A stretch of DNA of 64,000 nucleotides, taken from positions 18,228,001 through 18,292,000 of the forward strand of contig CP075492.1 of NCBI GenBank assembly GCA_021613535.1. The letters run 5' to 3'. Shown piece after piece: positions 21,839 to 35,001 of this stretch. The DNA is from Adineta vaga. Lineage: Eukaryota > Rotifera. Each line of letters begins with the position of its first letter. The stretch's first letter is position 1. The position numbers and the translations under genes are program-made. Below the pieces are notes generated by a model. That model had not been told where the DNA came from. It searched no databases and saw only the letters and a program-made list of their open reading frames with translations.

Positions 21839-22428
21839 ACATATTCTATTCATTTATCTATTGATTTGACATTGGTATTCAACAACAGTAGATTCAAATG
21901 GTTAAGTCAAGGAGCATTGCAAGTGTGATTAATATATATCGTAAAAGATTGATTCATATAAAAATTACATAGGAAGAACTTCAAGAGTGAGTGAGAATTA
22001 CTCTTTTTTTTGTGTTTTGAAGATCTTATCATAGACATTTTCATTATTGATTAAAATAAACATTTATTAGATGATATACAAAATCAAACATAAATTTTTA
22101 AATATTTCTACAAAAAACGTACCAATTTTGGAAATCAAATAAGTAAATAAATGAAATTTTGATAAATATATCGAGTTATAATTATCAATGGATGATGAGA
22201 GAATTTGTATGTTAATTGATATCAATAATAGCCTCGTCGTAGTGGAAAATGAATAGTTCGCCAAGATTTTCGTATCTAAATGAATATATTCAAGTAAATG
22301 ATAAAAGATAATTGAAATTCGATCTGTTTTCCAATCCAAAGACTAATTTCATAGGATGAATTATCTATTAATAAACGATGCATTTGATAAATATTCAAAT
22401 CCATCAATTAATCGAATGAAATTTCTTC
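21839..22428. other. Intergenic, no supported gene
   Basis: AT-rich 3' flanks of two convergent genes. The minus frame 22067-22339 lacks family motifs and probably lies beyond the end of the F-box relic. Confidence 0.4.
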
Positions 22429-23212
22429 TTATAAATATAATATTGACATACGTAAATATTTTGTTGAACTTTCAATTTCTAACATTCGAATTTGTTTTGT
22501 TCGATTATTTTTTGCATATTTAATAAAATCTTCTGTTAATTTTCCATTAATTGAACACATTAAAGACAATTCTTCAAGATTATGTAAATAATATAATATT
22601 GAATATTCAGATTCTGTTTTAAGAATATGTTCACATGTAGAAGTAAAGTAAGGAAATTGTGAAAAGATAATGATTATCATAAATAAGATACCATTGTTTG
22701 GTAGAAAGCCAATATGTACTACGAAATGAATTAATATTATCAATATTGTTAATAAGAAATTTAAAATTTAATTTAATTAAATCTTTACTTAAAATTTCCC
22801 ATCGATGACTATTAATGAGATCAATATTACCTTTTAAATCCAATTCTAAATATGTTAAATTAGGTAAATCAGATAAAAAATATTCGACTCTATCCATTGT
22901 TATCGGTGTATCTAGAAATTTCCAAATAAATAATGATATTTTCTATTCTTATATGAGTATACTCACCATTTATTTTTAATCTAAGTTAGCGTAAAGAAAT
23001 ATCAACAATATTTGATGTCGTAATTTCAAGATTTATATTTAAATAAATTAATTGTGACATTTTTGATAAAATCTTTTCTAAATTTTCAATAAAACATTTT
23101 TCGTGTGTTAAACAACGAAGATTTATTGATGGACATGAACCTTGAATTTGTAAATTGAGTAAATAGTTATTATGTACTTTTAATTGTAAATATTTTTGAT
23201 TGATCAGGTGTA
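22429..23212 (-). pseudogene. F-box-family LRR C-terminal fragment, cut at a hairpin
   Basis: The minus strand starts abruptly inside the protein at 23212 with INQKYLQLKVHNNYLLNL, so the F-box itself is missing. An internal TAA follows VDISLR. A normal intron (GTGAGT..TTTCTAG, about 22914-22968) leads to MDRVEYFLSDLPNLTYLELD and NSHRWEILSKDLIKLNFKF, standard blocks of this family. A frameshift near 22660 splits it from the C-terminal part (HILKTESEYSILYYLHNLEE). The truncated end coincides with the outer edge of the hairpin at 23213. Confidence 0.65.
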
Positions 23213-23275
23213 TTGAGGGTGTGGGTGAGGGTGTGGGTGAAGAGAAGAGTCTTTCTTACACCCACACCCTCAAGA
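23213..23275. repeat. G-first TGTGGG hairpin at a truncated gene end
   Basis: TTGAGGGTGTGGGTGAGGGT (23213 on) faces ACACCCACACCCTCAAG ending at 23275. Arm edges TTGAGGG and CCCTCAA pair perfectly. Confidence 0.75.
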
Positions 23276-23423
23276 CTATAAACTTTTTTCGATCATGAGG
23301 TACTTCAAAAATGGAAAAAAGGTTTATTATACGTTGAAAATTCATAAACCTTTCTTTTCTTTAGCGATACATCCTATCTATTATTGTGAATTCTGTCTCG
23401 CGAACATGTGAAAGAAAAATTAG

Positions 23424-23507
23424 GACGGGTGAGGGTCCGGGTGTGGATGAGGATGGATAACACTGGTGATATATATGATATACCTACCCAACACCCACAC
23501 CCTCACA
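23424..23507. repeat. G-first TGTGGG hairpin
   Basis: GACGGGTGAGGGTCCGGGTG (23424 on) faces CCAACACCCACACCCTCAC ending near 23506, with an AT-repeat spacer. It lies 130 nt past the 3' end of histidine ammonia-lyase. Confidence 0.6.
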
Positions 23508-23638
23508 CAAGAATACATGGCTCTCACTATTGGGAAGCTGGAATGTCTGTTTTTATCGGGTACGGATTATTATATATATATATATTAATGTAAAATAATA
23601 AACAATAATGTAATCTCAGACTGTCAATTATTTAATGC

Positions 23639-26600
23639 TTAATTCTGTTGATGCTGGGTTCCATCGAGATATTGTTGAATAAAAGGTTCAACAGTTTTCC
23701 AAAGCTAAAATAAATATATAAGACAATTCAATCATTGAAATTTATCTGATTGTACTTACAATGCCAGATTTGATGAGACGAATTGCTTCTTCCATAAGAG
23801 GCGCCATGAATCGATCATCATCCCATTTACTATATCAATAAAATATCATTTTTACTGTAAAAGAAAAACTTTTTTACGTACTCAATAGTTTGTCGAACCA
23901 ACTTATGAATAGCTTCTAGTGGAGGTGTTGTCGTTTCAGGATGCAATAAATCAATAGCTTGACAAGCCATGAGAAGCTCAATTGCCAAAACTAGATAAAA
24001 TATATTCGTATATTCATATTCAAGCCAGAACATAGACTTCGGCTGAAATTACTTTTTTCAACATTCTCGACTACCATTAGCGCTTTACGAGCTGACCAGG
24101 CACCCATAGAGACATGATCCTCTTGTCCAGCACTTGTTGGAATACTGTCAACCGATGATGGATGACATAGAACTTTATTTTCGGATACTAAAAAAAAATA
24201 GAAATCGTTCATCTAATTAATCGTACCCATATATTGTATTTCATAGAGAATGAATACAAAAAACGCGATATTTTGCTCAACATTTGCAAAAGTTCTATTT
24301 CAAGTTTATGAAATCTAAGTGATTGATTTTCACTCAGAATTATAAGATTTCTATCCGTTTTTGAAGAGTGCAAATTTTAACAAATCACTCTAGTATTAAT
24401 AATAATAATAATTCTCTGTATATTACCTAAAGCAGCTGCCGCATATTGAGGAATCATAAAACCCGAATTGAGACCACCATTATTAGTGAGAAAAGGAGGC
24501 AATTTACTCATGGTTCCTGTAACAAGTAGTGTCGCACGACATTCACTCATACTACCAAGTTCATGCACACCAATTGCCAAATAATCCAAAGCCTTGAAAA
24601 TAAAAATAAAAAGATCAAATAGACAAAACACATAGGATATAGATATAGCACACTTTAGCAGGATATTCGCCGTGAAAATTGCCACCCGAGACAATGTCAT
24701 TTGTGTCAATCATGACAAGTGGATTATCAGTAGCACTATTCATCTCTACTTTAATCAAATTTTTGGCAAACATAATTGTATCCCATGCAATACCATGAAC
24801 CTTTATATCGATAGAAAACTATGTGAACATGCAATAAAAAAAACTTATTTAAATTTCAAACCTGTGGAATACATCGAATAGAATACGGATCTTGTACTTT
24901 TTCACACACTTTATGCTTTTCATAAATCTCAGACGAATGAATTGTGGAATGAAGCAATGAACGCATTCGTTGTGCGACCAAATTCTGACCTACATAAGGT
25001 CGTGATGAATGGATACCTTAATAATTAATAAGATGATATTTACAAAGAATTTGTGAGTAAAAACTGACCTGGATGGAATGCACGAACGGTGCCACGTAAT
25101 CCTTCGACACTTAATGCTGCAATGACATCTGCTTGACGTGCTAATGAGACTGCTCGTTCGATAGCTAGACGAAAAATGAGATTGAATATTGAATGATTTG
25201 TTTCATTTCGTTTCTCCTACCTTCTGCTCCCAAGGCAGTGATGAATTGTGTTCCATTGACCATAGCTAAACCCTACATTGAATGATAGTATGAATAGTAA
25301 ACAACGGAAATTATTGTTCAGACAAATCTTGCTCTATTATTTCGTACTAAAACCCATTTTCTTCAAACTATCTTCAAAAAAATTAATTTTGTTTGAAAAT
25401 TAATACTGCTAATAAACTGAAAAACCGTTGGAAATACTACTAAAAAAACAATCACTTTTCATTATATCTAAGCGTTATAACATGAAGATAAGATATTCTT
25501 ATTCCTATTCGATCTATTATATGATATTTCTTACTTCTTTCGGTTTGTAAACAATTGGTGTCAGTCCATTCCGTTCAAGAACATCCTTTGCATTTCCCCA
25601 GCCAGTTGTCGGTGACCACATTCGACCAGTACCCATCAGAGCTACAAAGGATATCATAAGCACAAACAAACAAACAATACTTATTGGTAGACAAATTTGA
25701 AAAAAAAGAACGCGTCTGTTAGACTTGTCTGCCTGAACAATAGTACGTCAAAAATGATTTATACATACCTGCACTTAAATGAGCTAACGGTGCTAGATCA
25801 CCAGAAGCACCTACTGAGCCTTGACAAGGAATCTCAGGTACGCATGATTCTAAGATTAGATATAATTATAATCCACAATATGTGTGTATACACATATATG
25901 ACTTACTGTTGAATATTGCAATTGCTTTGCGTAACGTTTCTTCCGAAACACCTGAGTAACCCTTAGAAAGAACGTTGATTCGTAAAGCAAAAACCATTCG
26001 AGCTCGTTCGTTTTTTAATGGTTCACCAACGCCCGCACAATGCGAAAGAATCAAGCGAGATTGCAGTTCGCTATATTATAATACAAAAGAAACTATAAAA
26101 ATTTATAACGCGAATAGGAGTTCGATTTAGTTATTTCTATACTTTTATATTTCTTTATAAAACTATTACTCAACATCGTAGCTTCTATAGATCCTTCAAA
26201 GATTTTCGAGCCGAATGGTTTATAAAAACAAGGGTATATTACCATGAAAGTTAGTGACAAACATCTTCTGTGCGACCGATAAAATTCCCTCAATATGATA
26301 TTGTTCATATAGGGTTCCAAAATCTGCGGAAAAAGGTATTTTGTTCTTCGATTATCCATAAAGAGTTTCCGATTTGTCCGGCTTAAGATTTTTTAACTTT
26401 TATGAAATACTTTGTACGTTAATAAACCCATGAAGGGTTATGTATTGTGCGCCTTTTTTTTACAGTCGACAGTATCACGAAAACATTACGGTCATTAAAA
26501 ATGTTGTTTTTCAATTGTACATGGAAATTTCTTTTTTTCTTCAACTCTTTCACATATTCTGATAGACCTCGATAAAACATAAATGCATCGATAAGTGAAC

Positions 26601-27937
26601 AAAAGGCAAACATCTACTTAAAAGTAGTTTCAGAGTAGAAATTTTAGTTCTAGATTATTGAATTAAGATAATAAAATCTAAATATCAAATAAAAACACTA
26701 TGTCGAAAGATCTGTTGTATTTTAGTATTAGTTTCTAGTTGAGCATAGCTATTCTCTTCCATAATACTGAATATTACAAATTCAGTTCTGTTCAATTCTG
26801 ACGCAAACTATTAACCATTAACATATTGAAATTCGTCGACAATTAACTAGTTATGTACATTACTGAAATCCCTAGAGTTCACTCGAACCTAAATTTCTTC
26901 CTATTCTGCTTCGGTCTAGCTCTCGAATTTGGTTCTGGCATTGCTTCTCGCTATTATACTCATGTTTCGTTGTGTGGTCAAATGTTAGTCTTTAGACGTT
27001 CACATTGGTTAACATTGCGGAATACAAAACATTTTCATCTTTATCTGTTCAAATATGTGTTTCAAGACAGACTCACTAAAGTTGGTCATCAGGAATGATC
27101 GTTTTTGCAAATGGACCGAAACCAGTATTGATTCCATATACAACTATATGCCAAGGAAATATACTATTATTTATTTTGAAGGGAAAAAATAAACCTTTTT
27201 TCTCGCTGATAATGTTATCAACAACTTGTCGTCCTCGTCGAATCAATTCCCATGTGTCTGATGACAACTAGAGAATAAATAGTTTTAACAGAATTCAGAA
27301 CAACATTTTTATTTTATGAAAACCTCAATCTGATATTCACCAGACCCAAGACGAACAAGATCACTAGGTGTCATGTTCAAACCATCAATTGTTACGACCT
27401 GTTAATGTATGTGTGAATTTTTACCATCATATTCGACGCATTGTATTTTAATCTTACCTTGCGCTCTTCATCTCTATCAAATGATAATAGATGAAATAGA
27501 TACTCATTTTTTTATGAAAGAAAACTTACGTGATGATGCTATTGGTTTGTTGGTCATCGAAAGCTCTCATCAAATCTAGATGCAAAATGTACATATCAAA
27601 ATAGTAATAATATTTGATAATATATGAATTTTACCCATCTGTATCAGCTCGTTGTCCTTCAATACTTGTTCGACACAGTCATCTAACCACAAACGACTTC
27701 GATCAGAAACACGTCGAGCCATGAAAAGATGACATACGGATGCATCAGAATATATTTTTGTATATCTTGTAGTAATGTATTTAAAACACGTTGTACTATA
27801 CACAAGATTTTTTAAATTTATAATTACCTTGCATATGCAGTTCTGCAAATCCATTCAATGGTCTCTTTGCCTGTTTGGCATGGAATGAGAAATGTTTCAT
27901 CTGTATGACTAATTTTAACCGGAATACAGAATACCAT
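23639..27937 (-). CDS. HAL: Histidine ammonia-lyase, 19 exons (631 aa)
   Basis: The spliced frame is open from ATG 27937 ([10 protein letters not shown]) to TAA 23639. It removes histidine's amino group to give urocanate, the first step of histidine breakdown in the cytosol. The MIO-forming Ala-Ser-Gly lies in [15 protein letters not shown] (exon 25849-25769). Other family blocks are [39 protein letters not shown] and [19 protein letters not shown]. Exons are 27937-27828, 27795-27635, 27575-27530, 27473-27458 (16 nt only), 27398-27324, 27267-27195, 27143-27077, 26070-25907, 25849-25769, 25641-25535, 25272-25221, 25164-25069, 25016-24862, 24800-24654, 24592-24427, 24187-24053, 23990-23882, 23829-23760 and 23704-23639. 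Phases agree throughout. The length is close to the 657 aa of the human enzyme. One intron (27076-26071) is about 1 kb, the rest mostly about 50 nt. An acceptor-like CTAG precedes the start. Confidence 0.93.
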
Positions 27938-28046
27938 AGCTTTTCTCCTAGCAGATAACAAAAAGGAAAAACATAAATGCATTCTAAAGTCTGTGATGTT
28001 TCGAGTGTTGTCACATATTACGCAGATCGGGGATGCCGAAAGATGA

Positions 28047-28172
28047 CGGATGGGTGAGAATGTGAGTGTGGGTGTGTGGTTGTAGGTGTTAGTATTACAT
28101 CTATCTAACACCCACACCCATCCTCACTCTCACCCAGAACCAGAACTACACCCTCACCCACACCGACACCCT
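28047..28172. repeat. Long G-first TGTGGG hairpin
   Basis: The G-rich side 28048-28090 (GGTGAGAATGTGAGTGTGGG) faces a C-rich side 28107-28172 with at least two sub-arms (ACACCCACACCCATCC, ACACCCTCACCCACACC). It lies about 110 nt upstream of the HAL start codon. Confidence 0.65.
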
Positions 28173-28387
28173 GTTCTATAGTAAGTTTCAATTTTCGTTT
28201 TGCTTATGCACTTAACTATGATGACTTTCCACTTAAGTAACAATGCATGTGATTTGATCGTCCTACCTGTTTTAGTTTTTGTATAACAAGATCAATACAA
28301 TAATGAGAAATGTTATTTTAGTTTGTTAATGTTCCTTTTATAGGCCTACTTTTATATATTGATATTTTCCAATCATGATATCTGCTT

Positions 28388-28470
28388 GCTTTTAGTCAGC
28401 GTGCTAAGTCATATTGCTTGATTTTAGTCAGCGTGATAAGTGATATCGTCTGATTTTAGTCAGTCTTGTA
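28388..28470. repeat. 32-bp tandem repeat, about 2.6 copies
   Basis: The core GATTTTAGTCAGCGTG recurs at 28388, 28420 and 28452, a spacing of 32 nt, with diverging copies. No function is apparent. Confidence 0.6.
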
Positions 28471-30447
28471 TGCAATGTTTTGATAAAGACTGGGAAAAAA
28501 TGCAAAACGCATAGTTGGTAATTTTTATTTTTATCTTTTATTGCGCCGTTTTTAGAAAGTGATCGAGTTTCTCGATTATTTTAGGGTGTGGCGGAGGTGG
28601 GATTAAATTGCTGTCATATCGGCCAAATTAATTCGCGGATAGTCGATGTTATTCCTGCCGACTTGCTGCGAAAATGCTTGGCAAAAAGGATGGGGACATT
28701 TTATAGGAACTTTGACCCAATTAGAAAGTAAAGGTAGTTTGATGTGAAACTATCAGCAACTGTAGAGCCCACAGTTAGAAGTTATCTCTATAGGTTCCAG
28801 CTCGATCGGTCAAACCTTTCCCTTGGTTCGATACTCATCCAAATAGTCTTTCTTATGACTATTAAGGGTAAAACAATTGTTTATTTTCAAAAGAGTTTTT
28901 ACATGGTTCGGTAGTCAGTTTATATAACATTCCATAGAGAATTTAATTCTGAATAACACTATATAAATGCCTTTAAATCAAAAGTCAAAAATTGATTACA
29001 AAATGTTTGTGATACCATCATCCTGAAATCATACATAGGCACAGCCAGAATATTATGTATCTTCGTTCTCATCTATTTGCTCCAAATCCAGAGCTATTTT
29101 TTTGAGCATGACTGGGAAACATAAGGAACTACAAAGACAAGCCGTTGCGAAAAATCTACTACCTTACTATTATATAGGACGTTGTAAATTGACCCGAAAC
29201 TTTTCAGCGATGACTAGTCCTAATGAGATACATCTCTGTTAAAAATTTTAGCTCGAGAGACCGTACTAAATCAGAGTTATGACTGATTTACGACCGTTTT
29301 TTGGGATCGAAATAACTTCCTCTAGAAACATGCTAGCGAGCTCTGGCTGGTATCAATTTGAAGCAAGTGTCTGTGCGCAACTTTTCATCGGGCAGAATTT
29401 TGAAAGTCTATCCCATTTCTTTTTTATGAGTTTTTCGTAGCATAGACTGCGAATCTGAGTGGAAAGACGATAATAAATGGCACTTTTCTTAGCCCAAGAA
29501 TTGACTTTAAAAAAACGGGTCGATGACAAATTTATACACATTGAGACCTTCAGAACAAAAAGAAATTTGAATATTGGCTTAATCGGGAGGAAGTTATTTC
29601 AATTTTTCTAATTAAAAACCATGTTTTGAGAAAACTGTTGAAGAAATTTCAGAAACTGTTTTTTTAACCCAAACCCATGAAAATACTCCATTCAGTGCTG
29701 CCATAAGTGGCTGCTGAGTCTTTGTTAAACTCAAAAATTACAGCAATTTTTCGTAAAAAAATGAGGTTAAAGAGATCAAATTTTTTACTGATAAGTCTAT
29801 GAAAATCTGATCTTATTGCGAAATGCTACCTATATTCGAGAAAAGGAAGCTTCGCCGCATCTTCCTATGTAAAAAAACTCAGTTTTAATCTTTTTCGGAA
29901 AAAGTGAGTTTATAGAAACACGATGGCAGTCAAGAGAAATTGATTGATTCCGAGCTTCAATCACTATCAGAAAGTAAATCGATGATGTCGACATTGCTTT
30001 GATTATTGATGAAAGTTCGAACTCGATAGCAGACTGTAATGCACAAATGATTCGAAAAATATCTTGCTTTTCTCCTTTTTACAATGAACAATAGTAAAAA
30101 TCAATCTGATTCGGTGCTATTGAAACATTCTAAGGCTAATATAGTGAAAATTTGCCTTTTTTGAACTGGATTAATGCGTTTTTCGCATATATGGAACATT
30201 TCTCACGGTTTAGCCAAGAATCATTTAAATACTCTTTTCCTCGGTAACTCGTCTGCTTGAATTGGTAGGGACATTTCTTTTATTAGAGCGATTCATCGTT
30301 CGCATTGTTTCATAAACTCTGGATTAAATAGGTAAAATAAGAAAAAAGAAAAGCCGATGATTAATAATGAGATCAAGTGTTCTTTAGTCAACAGACAGCA
30401 TAAAACTATATATAGAATTGTATTTCGTCGAGTAGTGAAAATAACCA
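28471..30447. other. Two-kilobase stretch without a supported gene
   Basis: No family motif, hairpin pair or splice-linked frame is visible. 28583 has a weak GGGTGTGG tract. The text is less AT-biased than other spacers and may be an old, unrecognised repeat. One frame at 29353-29541 on the minus strand has no features. Confidence 0.35.
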
Positions 30448-33400
30448 TTAATTGCTGTCTTGTGATGCTGCAGTCGTTACTGATTGCCGTAATTGTGTAA
30501 GACGAGCTAGAAGTTCAGTCGCCAGTTGGTCACGTGATACTTGGAACTAATAGACGAGAAAGCAATGCTTATAAAGACAAATAATTCCACTCTCACTGTC
30601 AAACGCACATATAATGTCTTTTATGAATTTTTGTTATACTTTTGAATGTTCAAATACCTATTGAACTGATAGTCTGACTAATTGGACGAATGAGGCTTAT
30701 CCTGTCTATTTCTATTCATTCTTTTAAATTTTCAGGTCGATTTTCCTCCCTAATCTCGAAAAAAATTATTTTAAACTATCTAAAAATTTTGCAAATAATT
30801 TATTAAAACATAATGTCCACCAATTTTCAACCTCGAGATAAAACTATAAATATTTTAATACAATTAAATTCAATATCCAGAATTATAGATCAAAACACTG
30901 GGATATTATCAGTTCTAAAGAATAAAACTATTGCATTTAGTAAACACTTTATTACTCTAAAAAACATGAATGCAGAAGTCATCGACTGTATGATAAACAT
31001 ACAAAAACAATATGCATACAATCATCTTTTTATTAAATAAAAGTATTCGATGTCTGTTACGTCTTGGTTAATCACTGTATCTGATGTGGAGAAAGAACTT
31101 ACACATTAATATATTTATTTATGAACCGGCTTTTACGTCCTTTATTAACATTGGCTTTGTATTTTGTTAACGTTTATTTACTATGACAGAAATCAGTCAG
31201 ATTACGGTAAGAGGTTTGTGCTCGTCTACAAATCAAAGTCTCAGCATTGATGGTATGTATGATATTGTACGAGTCTCAAATTTTCGAGATTTAAGCGGAA
31301 GAAAATTGAAGTTATTTATATAAAACTAAGTGAAGTTTTCGGAACTGCGTAAAAGAAATATTGTTTCGAAGTTTTAAAAAACATTTTTTGCTATAAGAAC
31401 TAGAAGAAAGATTTTGTTTTAAATTTACAGAAAAAATGAGTAAAGTTTGGATACTAAAGCGATAATCTATTTTCATTTCTTTGGCGAAGCTGGAGGAATG
31501 GTTCGTCTTAATTACGTGGGTGTGGATTTTTAACTTAAATCCAAAAGCAAATTCTCTAAGATCTTTAAAATGATGAAAACATTCTGAACTTCTGTACATC
31601 ACTAGATATTGGAAAGACGACACAGATGAATATTTTGCGCATTTCAGAGTAGAGAAGCATAAATTAATACAAACCTCTTCTCGAGTGGGCACATTACGGA
31701 TTTTGACATTGCCGGATTTCAATTCAGACTCGCCAATGATAACACATAATTCGATTCGACACTTTTCACAATACTGGAATTGATCGAGCAACTTTGGATT
31801 TTCTTTCATTGACATTTCTGCCTATAATAAAAACATTTGAATCTGGTGAGCGAACAAAATTTCATACTTTGAATCCATTTTCCCACAAATAGGCGCATAA
31901 TTTCATCCGTTCTTCAAGTAACCCACTATGAGCCGAGGCAACATATACTTCAGTTTCAACAGTTTTTGATTGAGTATTCGAATTCTAAAACAAGTTATGA
32001 AGAAAGAAAACACACGAAAGGAGCAATATATCTACAGTAAGTTGATGTTCTTTGATGGAAAAAATGCGTTCAACGCCGATGCTCATACCAATACAGGGTA
32101 CACGACTTTGGCGTGAATCGATCTTGTTTACGAGTTCATCATATCGACCACCACCTGCCACACTTCCTACTGCTACTTGATCTTCACCTAATGTTGGATC
32201 ATATTGATAAGAATTGAGTGTAGCTTCAAAGATGACACCAGTATAATAGTCCAGACCGCGCGCTAGTTTCAAATCAAACACGATCTAGAAAAAAAGAAGT
32301 GTATCAGTCATAAAATGTTGATGTTTCTTACTTTGTCCATCACACCGTACAATTTCAAATAGCGAAAGAGTAATTCAAGTTCATTGAGCGCTTCGATAGC
32401 CGTTGATTGTGCGCACAATTGTGAATCATTTCGAAGTTGGTCGACCAGTTCGGCACCACCTATTAAAATAATCCAATCGAATCGATAAAGAAAACGAGAA
32501 GATACAAACCGTGTAACTGTACATATGACCAAATTTTGTCGGCTATGTCACCTTGTAAACCTTTTTCTTTGACCATTTCATTCCGAACAGTATCCCATGG
32601 TGTCTGCAAAATAGTATCGATGGATATTTTCAAAATAAAAAGAAACGAAAATACAAACTTTATCAAGTTTATCCACCGATGAACTAATCGGACGAAATAG
32701 TGCTTCAGGTACACCGCACACAGCAAAAATCGCATCGAGCAATTTTCGATGATTGAGCTGAAAAATAAGAAAAAGTTCTTTTTTTTAGAAGGAAAGTCTT
32801 TCAAGAAAAATATATGTTGCCTATGCTGATTAATCTCCATCTCAAACTATAAAAGAGCAGCGAGATTTATTTAGAAATCACAACGTTCAAAAAGACCAAG
32901 ACTAATCCGAGATTAAAATGGATACGAATGCAATTAAAAATCCATTCGATGTATCCAACTCACAAATTCACTATTGGAAATAATCTTCTATAGTTACGTT
33001 TCTTTTAAATATGCTACCTTCATCCACACCCACACTCTCAAATTGACTTACATAGACACGAAACGGTCCGAGCGCAAGTTTGTCAAGAATTTCGACAGTT
33101 ATTTTAAGACACTCGGCATCAGGTACCATCGATGCATAGTCACCGGCAATATCAAAATCACACTGGTAAAACTCACGATATCGACCTCGGGTCATTTTTG
33201 GATTATCCCGTCGATAAACTTTACCAATGTGATATCGTTTCATGTGCGAAAGCTTGTTTTGAGCAAGATAACGAGCAAATGGAACAGTCAAATCGTATCT
33301 TAATGCCAACTGTTCAGCTCCACCTTGATCTTTAAGCTCATAAATGAGCTTAGAATCTTCGCCATACTTTTCCGTGAGTAGAGGCTGGAATAAAAATCAA

Positions 33401-34264
33401 AGAAAATATTGAGACAAAAACAAAATATATGAAACAAAATATACTTTGAGTTCTATGACGGGCGTATCAATTGTTTCGGCTCCGTGCTGTTTAAAACAGT
33501 CGGTAATTGTACGAAAAACCTCTTCACGAATTCGCATCTGAGCTGGATGATAATCTCGCGTTCCCTACAAAATTCATAAAGATAATATGAATATCAATCG
33601 GCGTGCTAGGAAACTACTTACTCGAGGCGTTTTGATGACAAACCCAGTATCTTCTTCATTAGGTGTCATTTTTGCCATAGCATCGTTAATCTAAATTAAA
33701 CCAAAAGAAGATATTATTTTTTTTCATTGACTAAAAAAACAAGCAAATGAAATTTTTATCCTTTCTCTCTTTACCATCCTTTATTGAACAAGGAGCGCTC
33801 GCTCGAGGACTCTCTTAGCTCTTTCTCGTAGAAACTGCTAAATTACAACCAAGTCATTTATTAATACATGTTTAAAAACTAATCATCTTGATGGTGGGTG
33901 TAGATAAAGGCCTCTAGTATTCACACGCACACCCACCCACACCCTCAATTATATTAGAAACTGTCTAGAAGCGAATCAGAAAAGGAAATACTCGAATCGG
34001 TTGATAGAATATCTTACGTATAATTTACTGTCCAATAGTGACTGAGAAAAATAAGTTTCCCACGATTAGGGAATTATATCGACGGACATCTGTGCGAAAT
34101 GCTAGGAAATAATAACATAAGTCATCAGGACATACCTGTTCAGTTAGTTGACGAATAAGAGCACTCTGCGTTCTGATCAAATCCTTGGGATCGTTATTGT
34201 TGAGTGCTTGAGAAGTCGATGTATTCGACGCCAAATCCGACGAGGCATTCGTGTTTGCAGCCAT
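30448..34264 (-). CDS. HARS: Histidyl-tRNA synthetase, 11 exons (527 aa)
   Basis: It charges tRNA-His with histidine. The spliced frame runs from ATG 34264 ([10 protein letters not shown]) to TAA 30448. Exons are 34264-34136, 33690-33622, 33564-33445, 33384-33052, 32757-32659, 32603-32510, 32459-32332, 32284-32036, 31984-31868, 31821-31675 and 30546-30448, all phase-consistent. Class II motifs are visible: [16 protein letters not shown] and [12 protein letters not shown] (motif 2), [10 protein letters not shown], the histidine-specific [15 protein letters not shown], and GVERIF (motif 3). The N-terminal [17 protein letters not shown] resembles the end of a WHEP helix pair. The anticodon-binding domain is complete ([12 protein letters not shown]). 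The size fits cytosolic HARS (about 509 aa in human). Hairpin material lies in two introns, and a long 1.1-kb intron precedes the last exon. Confidence 0.93.
30813..31040 (+). CDS. Small antisense frame inside the last HARS intron (75 aa)
   Basis: ATG 30813 starts [20 protein letters not shown] and the frame stays open to TAA 31040. The middle ([20 protein letters not shown]) looks amphipathic. I recognise no family. It could be a nested gene or chance; the codon mix is AT-driven, so confidence is low. Confidence 0.25.
   Translation: MSTNFQPRDKTINILIQLNSISRIIDQNTGILSVLKNKTIAFSKHFITLKNMNAEVIDCMINIQKQYAYNHLFIK
33022..33040. repeat. Lone C-rich arm in a HARS intron
   Basis: CATCCACACCCACACTCTCA lies in the intron 32758-33051 close to the donor of the preceding exon. 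No G arm is found nearby, so it is a half hairpin or a chance match. Confidence 0.4.
33887..33949. repeat. G-first TGTGGG hairpin in HARS intron 1
   Basis: CTTGATGGTGGGTGTAG (33888 on) faces ACACGCACACCCACCCACAC and CCTCAA ending at 33948. It sits mid-intron, away from splice signals. Confidence 0.6.
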
Positions 34265-34867
34265 GTGTCAAAGCGAGCAACTACCAGAAATGTATCACAT
34301 GAAGTGAAAATAACTGAAAATTTAAGGTAATATAACCAAGAATAGAGAGTCTGATGCAATGCAGGCTTTTGTAGACAGTCTGATGCAATGTACCGAAAAT
34401 AAACAGAACGGAAAAAATTACCGGCTAAAAAAGGACTCCAGTGTTGGATGAGGGTACTCATTCAACAATGGTTTGCTCTTTAACCAATAAGTTTTTTCTA
34501 TTCTGTCTTTACATATATAAATAGTGATGATGTGCTCATTCTATGCATGTATCATAAAAAGAATGATCTGGGTAGAACAAAAAAACGAAGAGTACGAAAA
34601 GAGGGCGCTAGTTTCTTGTTTCATTCAGTCAACAATATGTAGTTCTTGTTCACTCTGCTAGCTATACTAACTTAAGCACAAGTTTACATCACTGTCGCTG
34701 TTAGCATTATTCTTAACGGTTATTTTATTCACATTATCCAAAAACCAAGGCATGTTTCATGTCGAATGGGTGTCTAGACTAGACGATAGTCAGATGCACC
34801 ACTGGATAAGATAAGATGAGAGGTAATTTTTTACAATAAAACAGAGTAATACATATATTTATAACTC

Positions 34868-35001
34868 GCACTCACCCACACCCACACTCACCCACACCCA
34901 CACTCACCCCACACCCAAATACAGACTTTTCTGACTATGAACACTAGTACGAGGATAAATCTAGGTGTGGGCGAGGATGGGTGTGAATGTTAGGATGAGA
35001 G
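34868..35001. repeat. C-first hairpin, reversed arm order
   Basis: A long C-rich side at 34868-34918 (CACTCACCCACACCCACACT repeated) precedes a G-rich side at 34962-35001 (TAGGTGTGGGCGAGGATGGG). It is the only paired copy in the window with this polarity. Confidence 0.65.

Noticed and set aside
28795-28860. tRNA-like words (AGCTCGATCGG and GGTTCGATACTC)
   Set aside because: The spacing between the A-box-like and B-box-like words is about nine bases too short, and no acceptor or anticodon stem can be drawn.
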